From a bacterium (GTDB taxonomy: Bacteria; SAR324; XYD2-FULL-50-16), in contig JAHJTV010000101.1 in NCBI GenBank assembly GCA_018829445.1, positions 1 through 64,000 of the forward strand: DNA of 64,000 nt. Reading direction: 5' to 3'. A program made the position numbers and the translations under genes. The notes beneath the pieces are model-generated. The model had not been told where the DNA came from. It did no database searches and saw only the letters and a program-made list of their open reading frames with translations. The first letter of the stretch is position 1, and each line of letters opens with the position of its first letter. Below are positions 43,533-51,949 of this stretch, in pieces.

Positions 43533-44387
43533 ATGGTGAAGATTGAAGACTATAATAACGACTATGAGAATAAATGGTGCCCGGGGTGCGGAAATTTTGG
43601 AATTTTGGATGCGATGAAAGACGCGCTGTCAAACCTGGGAATCCCTCCCCAGAAACTGCTGATCGTTTCCGGAATTGGTCAGGCAGCCAAAACGCCCCAT
43701 TTTTTGAAGTGCAACATGTTTCATACCCTTCATGGTCGAGCCTTGCCCGTGGCGACCGGTGCCAAACTGGCTAATCATGAATTGACCATTCTGGTTAATT
43801 CCGGTGACGGAGATTGTTACGGGGAAGGAGGAAACCATTTTCTCAACGCAGTCAGACGAAATCTGGATATAACCTTATTGGTTCATAATAACAAGGTGTA
43901 TGGCTTGACAAAAGGACAGGCCTCCCCAACCTCGGACGTGGGATTTGTTACCCCCCTGCAACCGGGAGGGGTTATTGCAGAATCCTTTAATCCTTTAACA
44001 ATCGCTCTGCACCTTGGTGCCGGATTTGTTGCCAGGGGATTTTCCAATAACCGGAAACACCTCAGCAAATTGATACAGGACGGCATGAAACATAAGGGAT
44101 TTTCATTGATTGATATACAGCAACCCTGCGTTACCTATAACAAAATCAATACTCACGGTTGGTTCAAGCAACGGGTATATGATCTGTATGAATCGGATTA
44201 TCCGGCGGATAACCTTGAACAAGCTGTGTTATTAGCTCAGGAATGGGGCGATAAAATTCCCATTGGTATTATTTATAAAAAAGAGAAACCTGCGTTTCAT
44301 GAAAAAATTGCTGCTTTAAAGCAGGGACCGTTGGTGTCACGAAAATATGATGCGGCAAACATTCAGGCTATTCTGTCAAACGCCTAA
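43533..44387 (+). CDS. korB: 2-oxoacid:acceptor oxidoreductase, beta subunit
   Basis: This 284-residue TPP-binding subunit has an N-terminal WCPGCGNFGILDAMKDAL with a cluster-type CxxC pair, and the TPP/Mg motif GDGDCYGEGGNHFLNAVRRN followed by LLVHNNKVYGLTKGQASPTS. QQPCVTYN (third Cys) is near residue 202. It forms the catalytic dimer with KorA and passes electrons through a bound 4Fe-4S cluster to ferredoxin. It is co-transcribed with korA. Its place inside a rubredoxin/rubrerythrin island suggests it supplies reductant to the O2 and peroxide scavenging proteins (inference). Confidence 0.92.
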   Translation: MVKIEDYNNDYENKWCPGCGNFGILDAMKDALSNLGIPPQKLLIVSGIGQAAKTPHFLKCNMFHTLHGRALPVATGAKLANHELTILVNSGDGDCYGEGGNHFLNAVRRNLDITLLVHNNKVYGLTKGQASPTSDVGFVTPLQPGGVIAESFNPLTIALHLGAGFVARGFSNNRKHLSKLIQDGMKHKGFSLIDIQQPCVTYNKINTHGWFKQRVYDLYESDYPADNLEQAVLLAQEWGDKIPIGIIYKKEKPAFHEKIAALKQGPLVSRKYDAANIQAILSNA

Positions 44388-44423
44388 AATAATTTTGAAA
44401 CCTTGAAATGAGAGAAAGTTAAG

Positions 44424-44606
44424 ATGGGCATCTATGTCTGTTCGTATTGCTACTTCACCTATAGAGAGGAGGAAGGACTTCCGGAAATGGGGATAAAACC
44501 GGGAACAGCATTCGAAGATCTGCCCGATGACTGGTGCTGCCCGGAATGTGGTGTGTCAAAAAGTGAGTTCAGAGAATACAAGGAAAAGCCTCGTGAGCTT
44601 GTGTGA
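44424..44606 (+). CDS. Rubredoxin (variant)
   Basis: This 60-residue rubredoxin has two iron-binding CxxC pairs in VCSYCYFTY and [12 protein letters not shown]. The central [21 protein letters not shown] is canonical, whereas the first knuckle (CSYC, where most have CxxCG) and the longer tail are variant. It is a one-electron carrier for rubrerythrins or ROO. It lies 36 bases after korB, consistent with co-transcription and with an oxidoreductase-to-rubredoxin electron path. The second rubredoxin at 46910 is the more typical one. Confidence 0.9.
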   Translation: MGIYVCSYCYFTYREEEGLPEMGIKPGTAFEDLPDDWCCPECGVSKSEFREYKEKPRELV

Positions 44607-44622
44607 AGTTGATGGGGCAGAG

Positions 44623-44661
44623 AACAATTATGTCTCGTGGGTTTCATGAGACATAATTGTT
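44623..44661. terminator. Perfect 14-bp inverted repeat between convergent genes
   Basis: AACAATTATGTCTC (44623-44636) and GAGACATAATTGTT (44648-44661) are exact reverse complements with an 11-base loop. It lies between the rubredoxin gene (end 44606) and the convergent ferritin-like gene (end 44698), so it can act as a bidirectional terminator. Its core ATGTCTC-N11-GAGACAT recurs at 45365-45389, in the promoter-side region of the same ferritin-like gene. Confidence 0.6.
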
Positions 44662-44697
44662 AACAGCTGCTCGTCTGCAAGTGCCTTATGAGAAAGG

Positions 44698-45213
44698 TTA
44701 GCCATCTAAAAGTGATTTTTCAGCGGCCATCATCCAACCGGATGGATCCTCCATGTACAAAAGAGTGTCTTCCAGCGATACAACATGTCTGTGTTCGATG
44801 GCAGCCATGTATTCAAAGAACTTCCTCTCTTCCGTATTGTCAGTCTTTTTTATCAGTTCCTTATAAAACAAATGAGCCTTTTTTTCGAACTCAATAGCGA
44901 TCTCTATCGCCTGCTTATCATCCGTGGTTGAAGTCGCTCCACCTGCAGTAGTGGCAATCATTTCCTTCAATGCTTCTCTGACATGGGTCTCATCAACTAC
45001 GGTAGAGACGTGTTCCGGCCATTGTCCTGTTGCCTCAAGTTTTTTATGAATCTCTAGCAATTGCTGATGATGCTCCTCTTCCTCCTGAGCAATGGTCTCA
45101 AACATCTTCTTTCCAACAGGATTTGTGACTTTGTGACTCTGTTTGAGGTAAAACTCCTTTTCCCCCAATTCATTTTCCAACGCGACTTCAACTGCTTTTA
45201 AGCTTGGTTTCAT
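44698..45213 (-). CDS. Ferritin-like di-iron protein (rubrerythrin family)
   Basis: This 171-residue four-helix di-iron protein is built of two halves, each with a Glu helix and an ExxH helix (ELGEKEFYL with QEEEEHHQQLL; EFEKKAHLFY with AAIEHRHVVSL). There is no rubredoxin domain. It differs from the protein at 39793 but is of the same class and presumably reduces peroxide with a rubredoxin partner. Start: ATG at 45213 has GGAG six bases upstream, while the in-frame ATG at 45225 has no ribosome site. It is the only minus-strand gene in the oxygen-defence island and is flanked on both sides by the GTCTC/GAGAC palindrome. Confidence 0.85.
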   Translation of the reverse strand: MKPSLKAVEVALENELGEKEFYLKQSHKVTNPVGKKMFETIAQEEEEHHQQLLEIHKKLEATGQWPEHVSTVVDETHVREALKEMIATTAGGATSTTDDKQAIEIAIEFEKKAHLFYKELIKKTDNTEERKFFEYMAAIEHRHVVSLEDTLLYMEDPSGWMMAAEKSLLDG

Positions 45214-45364
45214 TTTATTCTCCATTGTTCGGTTTATAAAAACTATATAATCGTTTATTCCCCTTGGGGACTATGATGCTGTAATGGTTGCAATGCCTGT
45301 GCCTTCTCAAGGTGCTGTTTTACAAGGCTGGTTCTGGATAAAAAACGAAACACATTATACGATT

Positions 45365-45389
45365 ATGTCTCATAAAACCCAAGAGACAT
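45365..45389. promoter_or_regulatory. GTCTC/GAGAC palindrome, copy 2 (putative operator)
   Basis: ATGTCTC (45365-45371), 11-base spacer, GAGACAT (45383-45389). It lies about 150 bases upstream of the minus-strand ferritin-like start and about 265 bases upstream of the plus-strand small gene at 45656. The spacer is similar, as reverse complement, to that of copy 1 at 44630-44654. The rest of the gap 45226-45655 shows no gene. Confidence 0.4.
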
Positions 45390-45655
45390 TGCTGACAAAG
45401 AAAAAAACTGATATATCAAAAAGATATTATTGATTCGGGGAGTATCATTGTTTTAGATGATTAATAAATTGAGTACCGACCGATAGGTTGTATGGTTATC
45501 TTGATCATCGTAATGCCTGGAATAATACCTTATTGAACTTCTTATATCAGTCTGTCGCAATATTGGCATACATCCTGAAATAGACTCATTAAATTTTCCA
45601 AGCGCATCGAATAAAAAGTGATACTGTATTAAGTACTTTACCCGGAGGCATTCAA

Positions 45656-45865
45656 GTGTTAAAAAGGTGTGATCAGAACATTATTGAGGTTCTCGAATTA
45701 GTAGAAAAAATGGTTGAATTGGCTGAACGAGGTGATGTCGACAGAGAAGATGTTGCTTGCGGAGTGTTATTCGGGGTTATACTGGATTCAGCATATAAAA
45801 TAAAAAAACTGGCTGAAATAGAAAAAGAACACCATATTAAAAAAGGTTGGTGGAAACAACCCTGA
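45656..45865 (+). CDS. Small protein of unknown function
   Basis: This 69-residue acidic and helical protein starts at GTG, with a perfect GGAGG (45644-45648) seven bases upstream, which supports a real gene. The sequence runs [20 protein letters not shown] with many Glu/Lys, contains two Cys (residues 5 and 34), and ends KKGWWKQP. I recognise no family. It lies 65 bases before the reverse rubrerythrin gene on the same strand and is probably co-expressed with it, so a small accessory role in the peroxide response is possible but unproven. Confidence 0.7.
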   Translation: MLKRCDQNIIEVLELVEKMVELAERGDVDREDVACGVLFGVILDSAYKIKKLAEIEKEHHIKKGWWKQP

Positions 45866-45879
45866 AAATGTTTGTCATT

Positions 45880-45899
45880 GTCTCAAAAGTATACGAGAC
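45880..45899. promoter_or_regulatory. GTCTC/GAGAC palindrome, copy 3 (putative operator)
   Basis: GTCTC (45880-45884), 10-base spacer, GAGAC (45895-45899), ending 31 bases before the ATG of the reverse rubrerythrin gene. It is shorter than copies 1 and 2 but has the same half-site and near-identical spacing, at a position suited to transcriptional or translational control. Confidence 0.35.
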
Positions 45900-45930
45900 T
45901 GTTTATTATAAAAAAAAACAAGGAGAAAAA

Positions 45931-46482
45931 ATGAAAAAATGGGTATGTTCAGTTTGCGGATACGTACATGAAGGTGATAATCCTCCGGTTCAATGTCCAC
46001 AATGTAAGGCTGCTGCAGATAAATTCTATGAGCAGCAAACAGGCGATCTTTCCTGGGCCGATGAGCACCGAATTGGTGTGGCTTCCAAAGATATCGACGC
46101 TGATATCCTGGCAGGATTACGAGCCAATTTTACCGGTGAATGCACGGAAGTCGGAATGTATCTGGCAATGAGCCGACAAGCTGATCGCGAAGGATACCCC
46201 GAAGTTGCTGAAGCGTACAAAAGAATTGCCTGGGAGGAAGCTGAGCATGCGTCCAAATTTGCTGAGTTACTGGGTGAGGTTCTGGTCGCAGACACCAAAA
46301 CCAATCTAAAAATGAGGGTGGAAGCAGAACACGGTGCCTGCAAAGGAAAAAAAGATCTGGCAACCAAGGCAAAACAGCTCAACTATGATGCCATTCATGA
46401 CACAGTACATGAAATGTGCAAGGATGAGGCTCGTCATGGATCTGCGTTTGCAGGACTCTTAAAGCGTTATTTTAACGATTAG
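45931..46482 (+). CDS. Reverse rubrerythrin (N-terminal rubredoxin plus ferritin-like domain)
   Basis: This 183-residue protein has a rubredoxin-like iron site at 1-35 ([25 protein letters not shown]), followed by a four-helix di-iron domain with [30 protein letters not shown] and [16 protein letters not shown]. The rubredoxin domain lies N-terminal to the di-iron domain, which is the order that defines reverse rubrerythrins of anaerobes, NADH-linked peroxidases for H2O2 and O2. AAGGAG 6 bases before the ATG at 45931 sets the start; the longer open frame upstream overlaps the small gene and lacks support. Confidence 0.92.
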   Translation: MKKWVCSVCGYVHEGDNPPVQCPQCKAAADKFYEQQTGDLSWADEHRIGVASKDIDADILAGLRANFTGECTEVGMYLAMSRQADREGYPEVAEAYKRIAWEEAEHASKFAELLGEVLVADTKTNLKMRVEAEHGACKGKKDLATKAKQLNYDAIHDTVHEMCKDEARHGSAFAGLLKRYFND

Positions 46483-46548
46483 CAGACCACTTCGATAGAT
46501 TATCAGAGTACTAGGATATTTATCTGCCAAAACAGTGTAATAAAAACT

Positions 46549-46618
46549 GAATATACACATATTCCGGATTCCAAAGATCCGATTTAATATCTGAGATGAT
46601 ATGTGTATATTCTTTTTT
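46549..46618 (+). terminator. Rho-independent terminator after reverse rubrerythrin
   Basis: GAATATACACATAT (46549-46562) and ATATGTGTATATTC (46599-46612) form a perfect 14-bp stem followed by TTTTTT (46613-46618). The long loop holds a second small stem, CGGAT/ATCCG (46565-46582). It lies 67 bases after the reverse rubrerythrin stop. The remaining gap to 46909 shows no gene. Confidence 0.7.
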
Positions 46619-46909
46619 GCGTTCTGGTTGGTTCATACGAGAAATCATGGAAATAACAGAAAAGATTTAAAAGGCAGGAGTCAAAGTTTGACAGGACACA
46701 TGCTATCTGAACAGTTTTAGGTTCTTGTCTAATCTTCAAAATTAAAGGCCATATTAGACTGACATGTTGTCATTAGCTGCTTGACATGGAATCCATAATT
46801 ATTTCATAGCGATAGATGCCGGATCGGAGTCGTGCGTGACAGATAACCCTGAACTCTCAAGATCTTATTGAACAAACTGAGAAAAACCAATATCAAAAAG
46901 GATATCAAA

Positions 46910-47071
46910 ATGGCAAAATACAGATGTGAAACCTGTGATTATATTTACGATCCCGCACAAGGTGATCCCGATTCCGGTATAGCTTCCGGTACTTCTTTTG
47001 AAGATTTACCGGATGATTGGGAATGTCCGGTTTGCGGAGTTGGCAAGGATGAGTTTGTAAAGGAAGGATAA
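46910..47071 (+). CDS. rub: Rubredoxin
   Basis: This 53-residue canonical rubredoxin reads [17 protein letters not shown]...[23 protein letters not shown], with both CxxC iron knuckles and the usual aromatic core. AAGGA at about 46899 precedes the ATG at 46910; an in-frame TTG further upstream (46868) is not needed. The flavodiiron gene starts only 5 bases after its stop, the classic rubredoxin-ROO pair of Desulfovibrio-like anaerobes, in which rubredoxin passes electrons to the oxygen reductase. Confidence 0.95.
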   Translation: MAKYRCETCDYIYDPAQGDPDSGIASGTSFEDLPDDWECPVCGVGKDEFVKEG

Positions 47072-47076
47072 AGGTT

Positions 47077-48264
47077 ATGCACAATGAAAAGATCAAAGAG
47101 GGTATCTATTGGGTAGGTGCCATTGACTGGGATGTGCGCAATTTTCATGGTTACCTGACGGAACAAGGTACTACTTATAATGCGTATCTGGTGGTCGACG
47201 AAAAGATCACCCTGGTGGATACGGTCAAAGAAAACCTGTTTGAGCAGATGATTTCTCGAATCAGCCGCTATGTTGATCCGTCAAAAATCGATTACTTATT
47301 ATCAAACCATGTGGAGATGGATCATTCCGGGAGCATTCCCAGAATGATGGAACTTATTCCCAATGCTACCGTAATAACTTCCAAGCAGGGTGAGAAGGGG
47401 TTACGAAGGCATTATGGAAAAGAATGGGATTTTAAAGTCGTTAAGTCAGGTGATACGATTTGTACCGGCAACCGTACCCTGTCTTTCGTCAACACCCCCA
47501 TGGTGCACTGGCCCGATTCAATGGTTACCTATCTTCCCGAAGAGAAGATCCTGTTTTCCAATGATGCTTTTGGCCAGCATCTGGCGACTCCGGAACGATT
47601 CGATGATGAATTGGGCTGGAGTGTTGTAAAAAGAGACGCGGCAAAATATTATGCCAACATTGTGCTGCCATTCGGAAAACAGGTCAACAAAGCCCTGTCC
47701 GCATTATCTGACCTGGATCTTGAACTGATCTGCCCCAGCCATGGGGTGATTTGGAGATCCTTCATTCCTAAAATCACGGCAGAATATCAAAAATGGGCAA
47801 ATCATGAAGCGGAAAAAAGGGCTTTGATTGTCTATGACTCCATGTGGCACTCCACTGAAAAAATTGCACAAGCATTGGAAAGCGGATTGTCAGAGTTGGG
47901 CATCCGTACCACTCTGCGTAATCTTAAGGTCAATCACATATCGGACATCATGTCCGATGTTTTGAATTCAAAATTGATCCTAATGGGATCTCCCACTCTG
48001 AATAATGGTTTGTTACCGACAATGGGATCGTTTATAACCTATCTGAAAGGTCTCAAACCCCAAAATAAGATCGGTTTTGCTTTCGGATCATATGGATGGG
48101 GAGGCCAGGCTGTAGGAGAACTTGAAAAAACCATTGATGAACTGAGTTGGGAACAGCCGGTCAAGGGTTTTAACATTGAATATGTACCTGACCGGGATGA
48201 TCTGTCTGGCGCCCATGACACTGGGAAGCTTTTGGGAGAACACCTGTTGGAATCAGGGGAATAG
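47077..48264 (+). CDS. roo: Rubredoxin:oxygen oxidoreductase (class A flavodiiron protein)
   Basis: This 395-residue cytoplasmic enzyme has an N-terminal metallo-beta-lactamase-like di-iron domain with ligands HVEMDHSG (H-x-E-x-D-H), MVHWPDS (His), LFSNDAFGQH (Asp) and CPSHGVIW (His). The C-terminal flavodoxin domain starts at ALIVYDSMWHSTEKIA, with SPTLNNGLLPT and GSYGWGGQAV as FMN-binding loops. It reduces O2 to water (and can reduce NO) using rubredoxin. It is translationally close to the rubredoxin gene and precedes cytochrome bd, which gives cytosolic and membrane oxygen scavenging from one locus. Confidence 0.95.
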   Translation: MHNEKIKEGIYWVGAIDWDVRNFHGYLTEQGTTYNAYLVVDEKITLVDTVKENLFEQMISRISRYVDPSKIDYLLSNHVEMDHSGSIPRMMELIPNATVITSKQGEKGLRRHYGKEWDFKVVKSGDTICTGNRTLSFVNTPMVHWPDSMVTYLPEEKILFSNDAFGQHLATPERFDDELGWSVVKRDAAKYYANIVLPFGKQVNKALSALSDLDLELICPSHGVIWRSFIPKITAEYQKWANHEAEKRALIVYDSMWHSTEKIAQALESGLSELGIRTTLRNLKVNHISDIMSDVLNSKLILMGSPTLNNGLLPTMGSFITYLKGLKPQNKIGFAFGSYGWGGQAVGELEKTIDELSWEQPVKGFNIEYVPDRDDLSGAHDTGKLLGEHLLESGE

Positions 48265-48348
48265 AACTTAGTGAACTGTTCGCAATAAATTCTTTGGTTC
48301 GAAGATTGCTAATTTAATCACTTTTAACTGTCTAAAGGAGGTAACCCC

Positions 48349-49671
48349 ATGGATCCAGTCTTACTGGCACGAATCCAGTTTGCGGTAACAATCGGTTTTC
48401 ACTATATTTTCCCACCCATAACCCTGGGCCTTACTGTTTTAATTGTCATTTTCCTGGGGTTTTATCTAAAAACAAATGACGAGTTATATGACAGGATCGC
48501 ACGCTTTTGGATCAGTATCCTTGCGATAATCTTCGGATTAGGAGTTGCCACCGGGATAGTGATGGAGTTCCAGTTTGGCACCAATTGGGAGCAATATTCG
48601 CGCTTTGTGGGAGACATTTTCGGAGCCCCCCTGGCAGCGGAAGGTGTATTTGCATTTTTCCTGGAATCAACATTTCTGGGCGTTCTTCTTTTCGGACGCA
48701 ATAAAGTCTCCAGAAAGATGTATTTTTTTTCCGCCGTGATGGTCATGGTCGGATCCACCTTGTCGGCATTCTGGATTATTGTCGCCAACTCCTGGCAGCA
48801 AACCCCGGCAGGATATCACATTGTTAACGGCAGGGCTGAGCTGACCAACTTTTTTGATGCGGTTTTTAACCCCTCAACCTTATACCGATACTTCCATGCT
48901 GTTGTAGGAGGATGGATTACCGGAGCGTTTTTTGTTGCGGGTTTGAGCGGTTACTACCTGTTAAAAAAGCAGCACCTGGAGTTTGCGAAACGCTCCATAA
49001 TTATCGCTCTGGTTTTTGCCGTCATCAGTTCAATGATTCAAATTGAATTGGGGCATCTGCATGCTGTACAGGTTACTCACACGCAACCGGAAAAAATGGC
49101 AACTTTTGAGGCTATCTTTGAAACTCAAAAAAATGCACCCATGGCGATAATTGGAATTCCCAATGTGGAAGAGCAACGGATCGATTATGAGATCAGCATT
49201 CCCGGACTGCTGAGTTTTATGGTTGCTTTTGATACTGACTTCGAGGTTAAGGGACTAAATGAGTTTGAAAAGGATCTGCTACCGCCAATCATGATTCCAT
49301 TTTTTTCATACAGAATAATGGTCGGACTCGGATTTTATTTTGTGTTGCTGGCCCTGGTCGGGATTGTGTTGCACAAAAAGGATAAAATTGCGGAAGCCAA
49401 ATCTTACCTGCTCTTATTGTTAATTAGTATTCCTCTTCCGATCATTGCGAATGAAATGGGGTGGATAGCCGCCGAAGTGGGTAGACAGCCCTGGATTGTA
49501 TATCACGAACTGAAAACTGCCGATGCAATCTCCACCGTTGTCTCTGCCGGAGAGATACTGTTTTCTCTCATTCTTTTCAGTTGCCTGTACGCTGTTATTT
49601 TCTCTCTTTTTGTTTTTCTGGTTCAGAAAAAGTTAAAAAAAGGACCGGAAGTCGTTGCCGATTCATATTAA
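48349..49671 (+). CDS. cydA: Cytochrome bd quinol oxidase subunit I
   Basis: This 440-residue membrane subunit has about nine helices. It carries RIQFAVTIGFHYIFPPITLGL with the N-terminal heme-ligand His (about residue 18), GVATGIVMEFQFGTNW, a HAVVGGWITGAFF His segment near 183, FFSYRIMVGLGF with the heme-ligand Met, and the conserved GRQPWIVYHELKT. The Q-loop is short (440 versus about 520 residues in E. coli), as in most non-enteric CydA. It oxidises quinol and reduces O2 with high affinity. AAAGGAGG precedes the ATG, and cydB follows 53 bases later. Confidence 0.95.
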   Translation: MDPVLLARIQFAVTIGFHYIFPPITLGLTVLIVIFLGFYLKTNDELYDRIARFWISILAIIFGLGVATGIVMEFQFGTNWEQYSRFVGDIFGAPLAAEGVFAFFLESTFLGVLLFGRNKVSRKMYFFSAVMVMVGSTLSAFWIIVANSWQQTPAGYHIVNGRAELTNFFDAVFNPSTLYRYFHAVVGGWITGAFFVAGLSGYYLLKKQHLEFAKRSIIIALVFAVISSMIQIELGHLHAVQVTHTQPEKMATFEAIFETQKNAPMAIIGIPNVEEQRIDYEISIPGLLSFMVAFDTDFEVKGLNEFEKDLLPPIMIPFFSYRIMVGLGFYFVLLALVGIVLHKKDKIAEAKSYLLLLLISIPLPIIANEMGWIAAEVGRQPWIVYHELKTADAISTVVSAGEILFSLILFSCLYAVIFSLFVFLVQKKLKKGPEVVADSY

Positions 49672-49724
49672 TAATCTAAAATGCAGATAATAATTTTTCT
49701 GAACATACAAAGGAGGGGAATATT

Positions 49725-50711
49725 ATGGATCTAAATGTTACCTGGTTTATATTGATTGGAGTCCTGTTGGTGGGATATTCCATTCTTGATGGATTTGACC
49801 TGGGAGCTGGAATTCTGCAGCTTTTTACAAAAAATGAAGAGGAAAAAAAGATCTTGCTGAATTCCATTGCCCCGTTTTGGGATGGTAACGAAGTATGGCT
49901 TCTTACGGGTGGAGGTGCCCTGTTTGCAGCATTTCCGCATGTTTACGCCACCGTTTTTAGCGGTTTTTATCTGGCTTTAATACTATTGCTGGTAGCACTG
50001 ATTTTCAGAGCACTATCAATTGAATTCAGAAACCAGGTGGAATCTCAAACATGGAAAAACTTCTGGGACAAAGCCTTTTCGATTTCCAGTCTGGTCACAG
50101 CTTTGCTGCTTGGAGTTGCCCTGGGAAATATTTTCACCGGTGTTCCCATTGATGGACAGATGAATTATACCGGCTCATTTTTCACCCTGCTCAGACCGTT
50201 GCCTCTTCTAATCGGATTAACAGGTGTCAGCATGATTTGCGTCCAGGGAGCAGCTTATCTTCTATTAAAAACAAAGGGCAGTTTTTACAAAAATGTACAA
50301 ACCTGGGCGAAAAAATCCTGGATGGTGTTTGTCGGGCTAATGATACTTACAACCCTGCTGACAGCCATTGTCGATTCATCGAAAATGGCACCGATCTTCA
50401 GCAGCGTTCTCGGAATGCTGGCTATGCTTATTCTGACCTACGGAGTTGTGACATTGCCCATCTATTTAAAAAAGGAACACAATTTTAGGGTTTTTATCTC
50501 TTCATCCCTGGTAATCCTGTCGATGTTCATGATAGTGGCCGTTGCCATATTTCCCAACCTGGTCCCCGCGTCGAATCCATTGAACAGCCTGAATATCTAT
50601 AATGCGTCTTCCAGTCAACTTACCTTGAAGGTTATGTTCATCATTGCCTTGATAGGTATGCCTATTGTACTGGTTTACACCACCTATATTTACAGGGTGT
50701 TCCGAAAATAA
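49725..50711 (+). CDS. cydB: Cytochrome bd quinol oxidase subunit II
   Basis: This 328-residue hydrophobic subunit has about eight helices and family features such as GYSILDGFDLGAGIL near the start, the WDGNEVWLLTGGGALFAAFP block and a late VFPN-like AIFPNLVPAS segment. It forms the oxidase with CydA. A strong AAGGAGGGG site precedes the ATG. No cydX-like small subunit gene or cydCD exporter was seen nearby. Confidence 0.95.
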   Translation: MDLNVTWFILIGVLLVGYSILDGFDLGAGILQLFTKNEEEKKILLNSIAPFWDGNEVWLLTGGGALFAAFPHVYATVFSGFYLALILLLVALIFRALSIEFRNQVESQTWKNFWDKAFSISSLVTALLLGVALGNIFTGVPIDGQMNYTGSFFTLLRPLPLLIGLTGVSMICVQGAAYLLLKTKGSFYKNVQTWAKKSWMVFVGLMILTTLLTAIVDSSKMAPIFSSVLGMLAMLILTYGVVTLPIYLKKEHNFRVFISSSLVILSMFMIVAVAIFPNLVPASNPLNSLNIYNASSSQLTLKVMFIIALIGMPIVLVYTTYIYRVFRK

Positions 50712-50748
50712 GCTTAAAACCGGTTCAGTTGGCAAAGCTCCGATTGCC

Positions 50749-50786
50749 TGAGATGAATATGAGCACATAATAAAATATTCATCTCA
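50749..50786 (+). terminator. Hairpin after cydB
   Basis: TGAGATGAATAT (50749-50760) and ATATTCATCTCA (50775-50786) form a perfect 12-bp stem with a 14-base loop, 37 bases after the cydB stop. There is no T-run, so it may be a factor-dependent or processing site. The rest of the 305-base gap to 51016 shows no gene. Confidence 0.5.
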
Positions 50787-51016
50787 GACAAAGCCAATGG
50801 GGACCTTCAATTACTTTAATCTCCCGATCACCAATTATAACCTGGAGTAACTTTTCAGTCCGACTTTCAGGTATAGTAGTTCATATCATGTTATGGCTTG
50901 TGGGGAAAAAGACACGCCATTGAAGCGAGTAGAATTAGCAATTATTCTTATCAATGGCATAATTACTGAAGCAATAACAAAAAAAGCAGACAATAAACTT
51001 AACATTAAAAAGAATC

Positions 51017-51949
51017 ATGAAGATACAAATAGAATCAGCTGAAGATGTCACCAGTCTTTTATCAAAGCAGGGTTATGTCAGTTCGGAAGAGATATCCACC
51101 ATTGTATTTCTGGCTATTAAAATGCAGCGACCTATTTTGGTTGAAGGACCGGCAGGTGTGGGAAAGACGGAACTGGCAAAATCTCTGGCCAAGGCGCTTA
51201 AACTGGATTTGATTAAGTTGCAGTGTTATGAAGGGCTGGATGAGACAAAAGCGATCTATGAATGGGAATATGCCAAGCAACTGCTTTATACCCAGATTCT
51301 TAAGGAAAAGATTAATGAAGTGATCGGAACAGCATCGGATTTGAATGAGTCAATTCAGAAACTGGTTAAACTGGAAGACGCTTTCTTTTCGGAACATTTC
51401 CTGCTGCCGCGACCTTTGCTACAGGCCATTCGTTCTGAAAAACAGTCCGTCCTTCTCATTGACGAGGTTGATAAATCCGACCCCGAATTCGAGGCATACC
51501 TGCTGGAAGTGCTAAGTACCAATGAGATTACAATTCCGGAACTGGGAACCCTGCAGGCGGTAAAAGTCCCTATTGTTTTCCTGACCTCAAATAATGTCAG
51601 AGATCTCAGTGATGCTTTAAAACGTCGTTGTTTGAGTCTTTACATAGATTTTCCTACGCAGGAACTGGAAATCAGGATAATCAATTCAAAATTCCCTGGT
51701 ATTAAACAGGCCCTGGTTGAGAAACTGGTGAAAAGCGTGCATGAAATCCGCAAACTGGAAATCAAGAAGAAGCCCTCCATCTCGGAAACCATTGATTGGA
51801 CCGAATCTCTGCTCACCCTTCAGGTTGAGGATATCACTCCTCTTGAACTGCAGCGAACTCTGGGTATTTTGAGTAAATATAAAACCGACATGGATCAGAT
51901 CATGCAGAATTCTGAAAAAATTCTAGGAGCAGGCTCATGGTCAGCATGA
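51017..51949 (+). CDS. MoxR/CoxD-type AAA+ ATPase
   Basis: This 310-residue AAA+ ATPase has Walker A VEGPAGVGKTELAKSLA (about 41-57), Walker B SVLLIDEVDKSD, sensor 1 IVFLTSNNVRDLSDALKRRC with arginine finger, and a C-terminal lid. MoxR proteins act as chaperones that insert metal cofactors or remodel partners, usually with a VWA protein encoded next door, as here (CoxE-like). The stop overlaps the next gene, so the pair is translationally coupled. In CO dehydrogenase clusters this pair is CoxD/CoxE, but no CO dehydrogenase gene is present in the window. Confidence 0.9.
   Translation: MKIQIESAEDVTSLLSKQGYVSSEEISTIVFLAIKMQRPILVEGPAGVGKTELAKSLAKALKLDLIKLQCYEGLDETKAIYEWEYAKQLLYTQILKEKINEVIGTASDLNESIQKLVKLEDAFFSEHFLLPRPLLQAIRSEKQSVLLIDEVDKSDPEFEAYLLEVLSTNEITIPELGTLQAVKVPIVFLTSNNVRDLSDALKRRCLSLYIDFPTQELEIRIINSKFPGIKQALVEKLVKSVHEIRKLEIKKKPSISETIDWTESLLTLQVEDITPLELQRTLGILSKYKTDMDQIMQNSEKILGAGSWSA

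Noticed and set aside
46868-46909. Upstream extension of the rubredoxin gene from a TTG
   Set aside because: The canonical rubredoxin begins at MAKYRCETC (46910) with its own AAGGA site.
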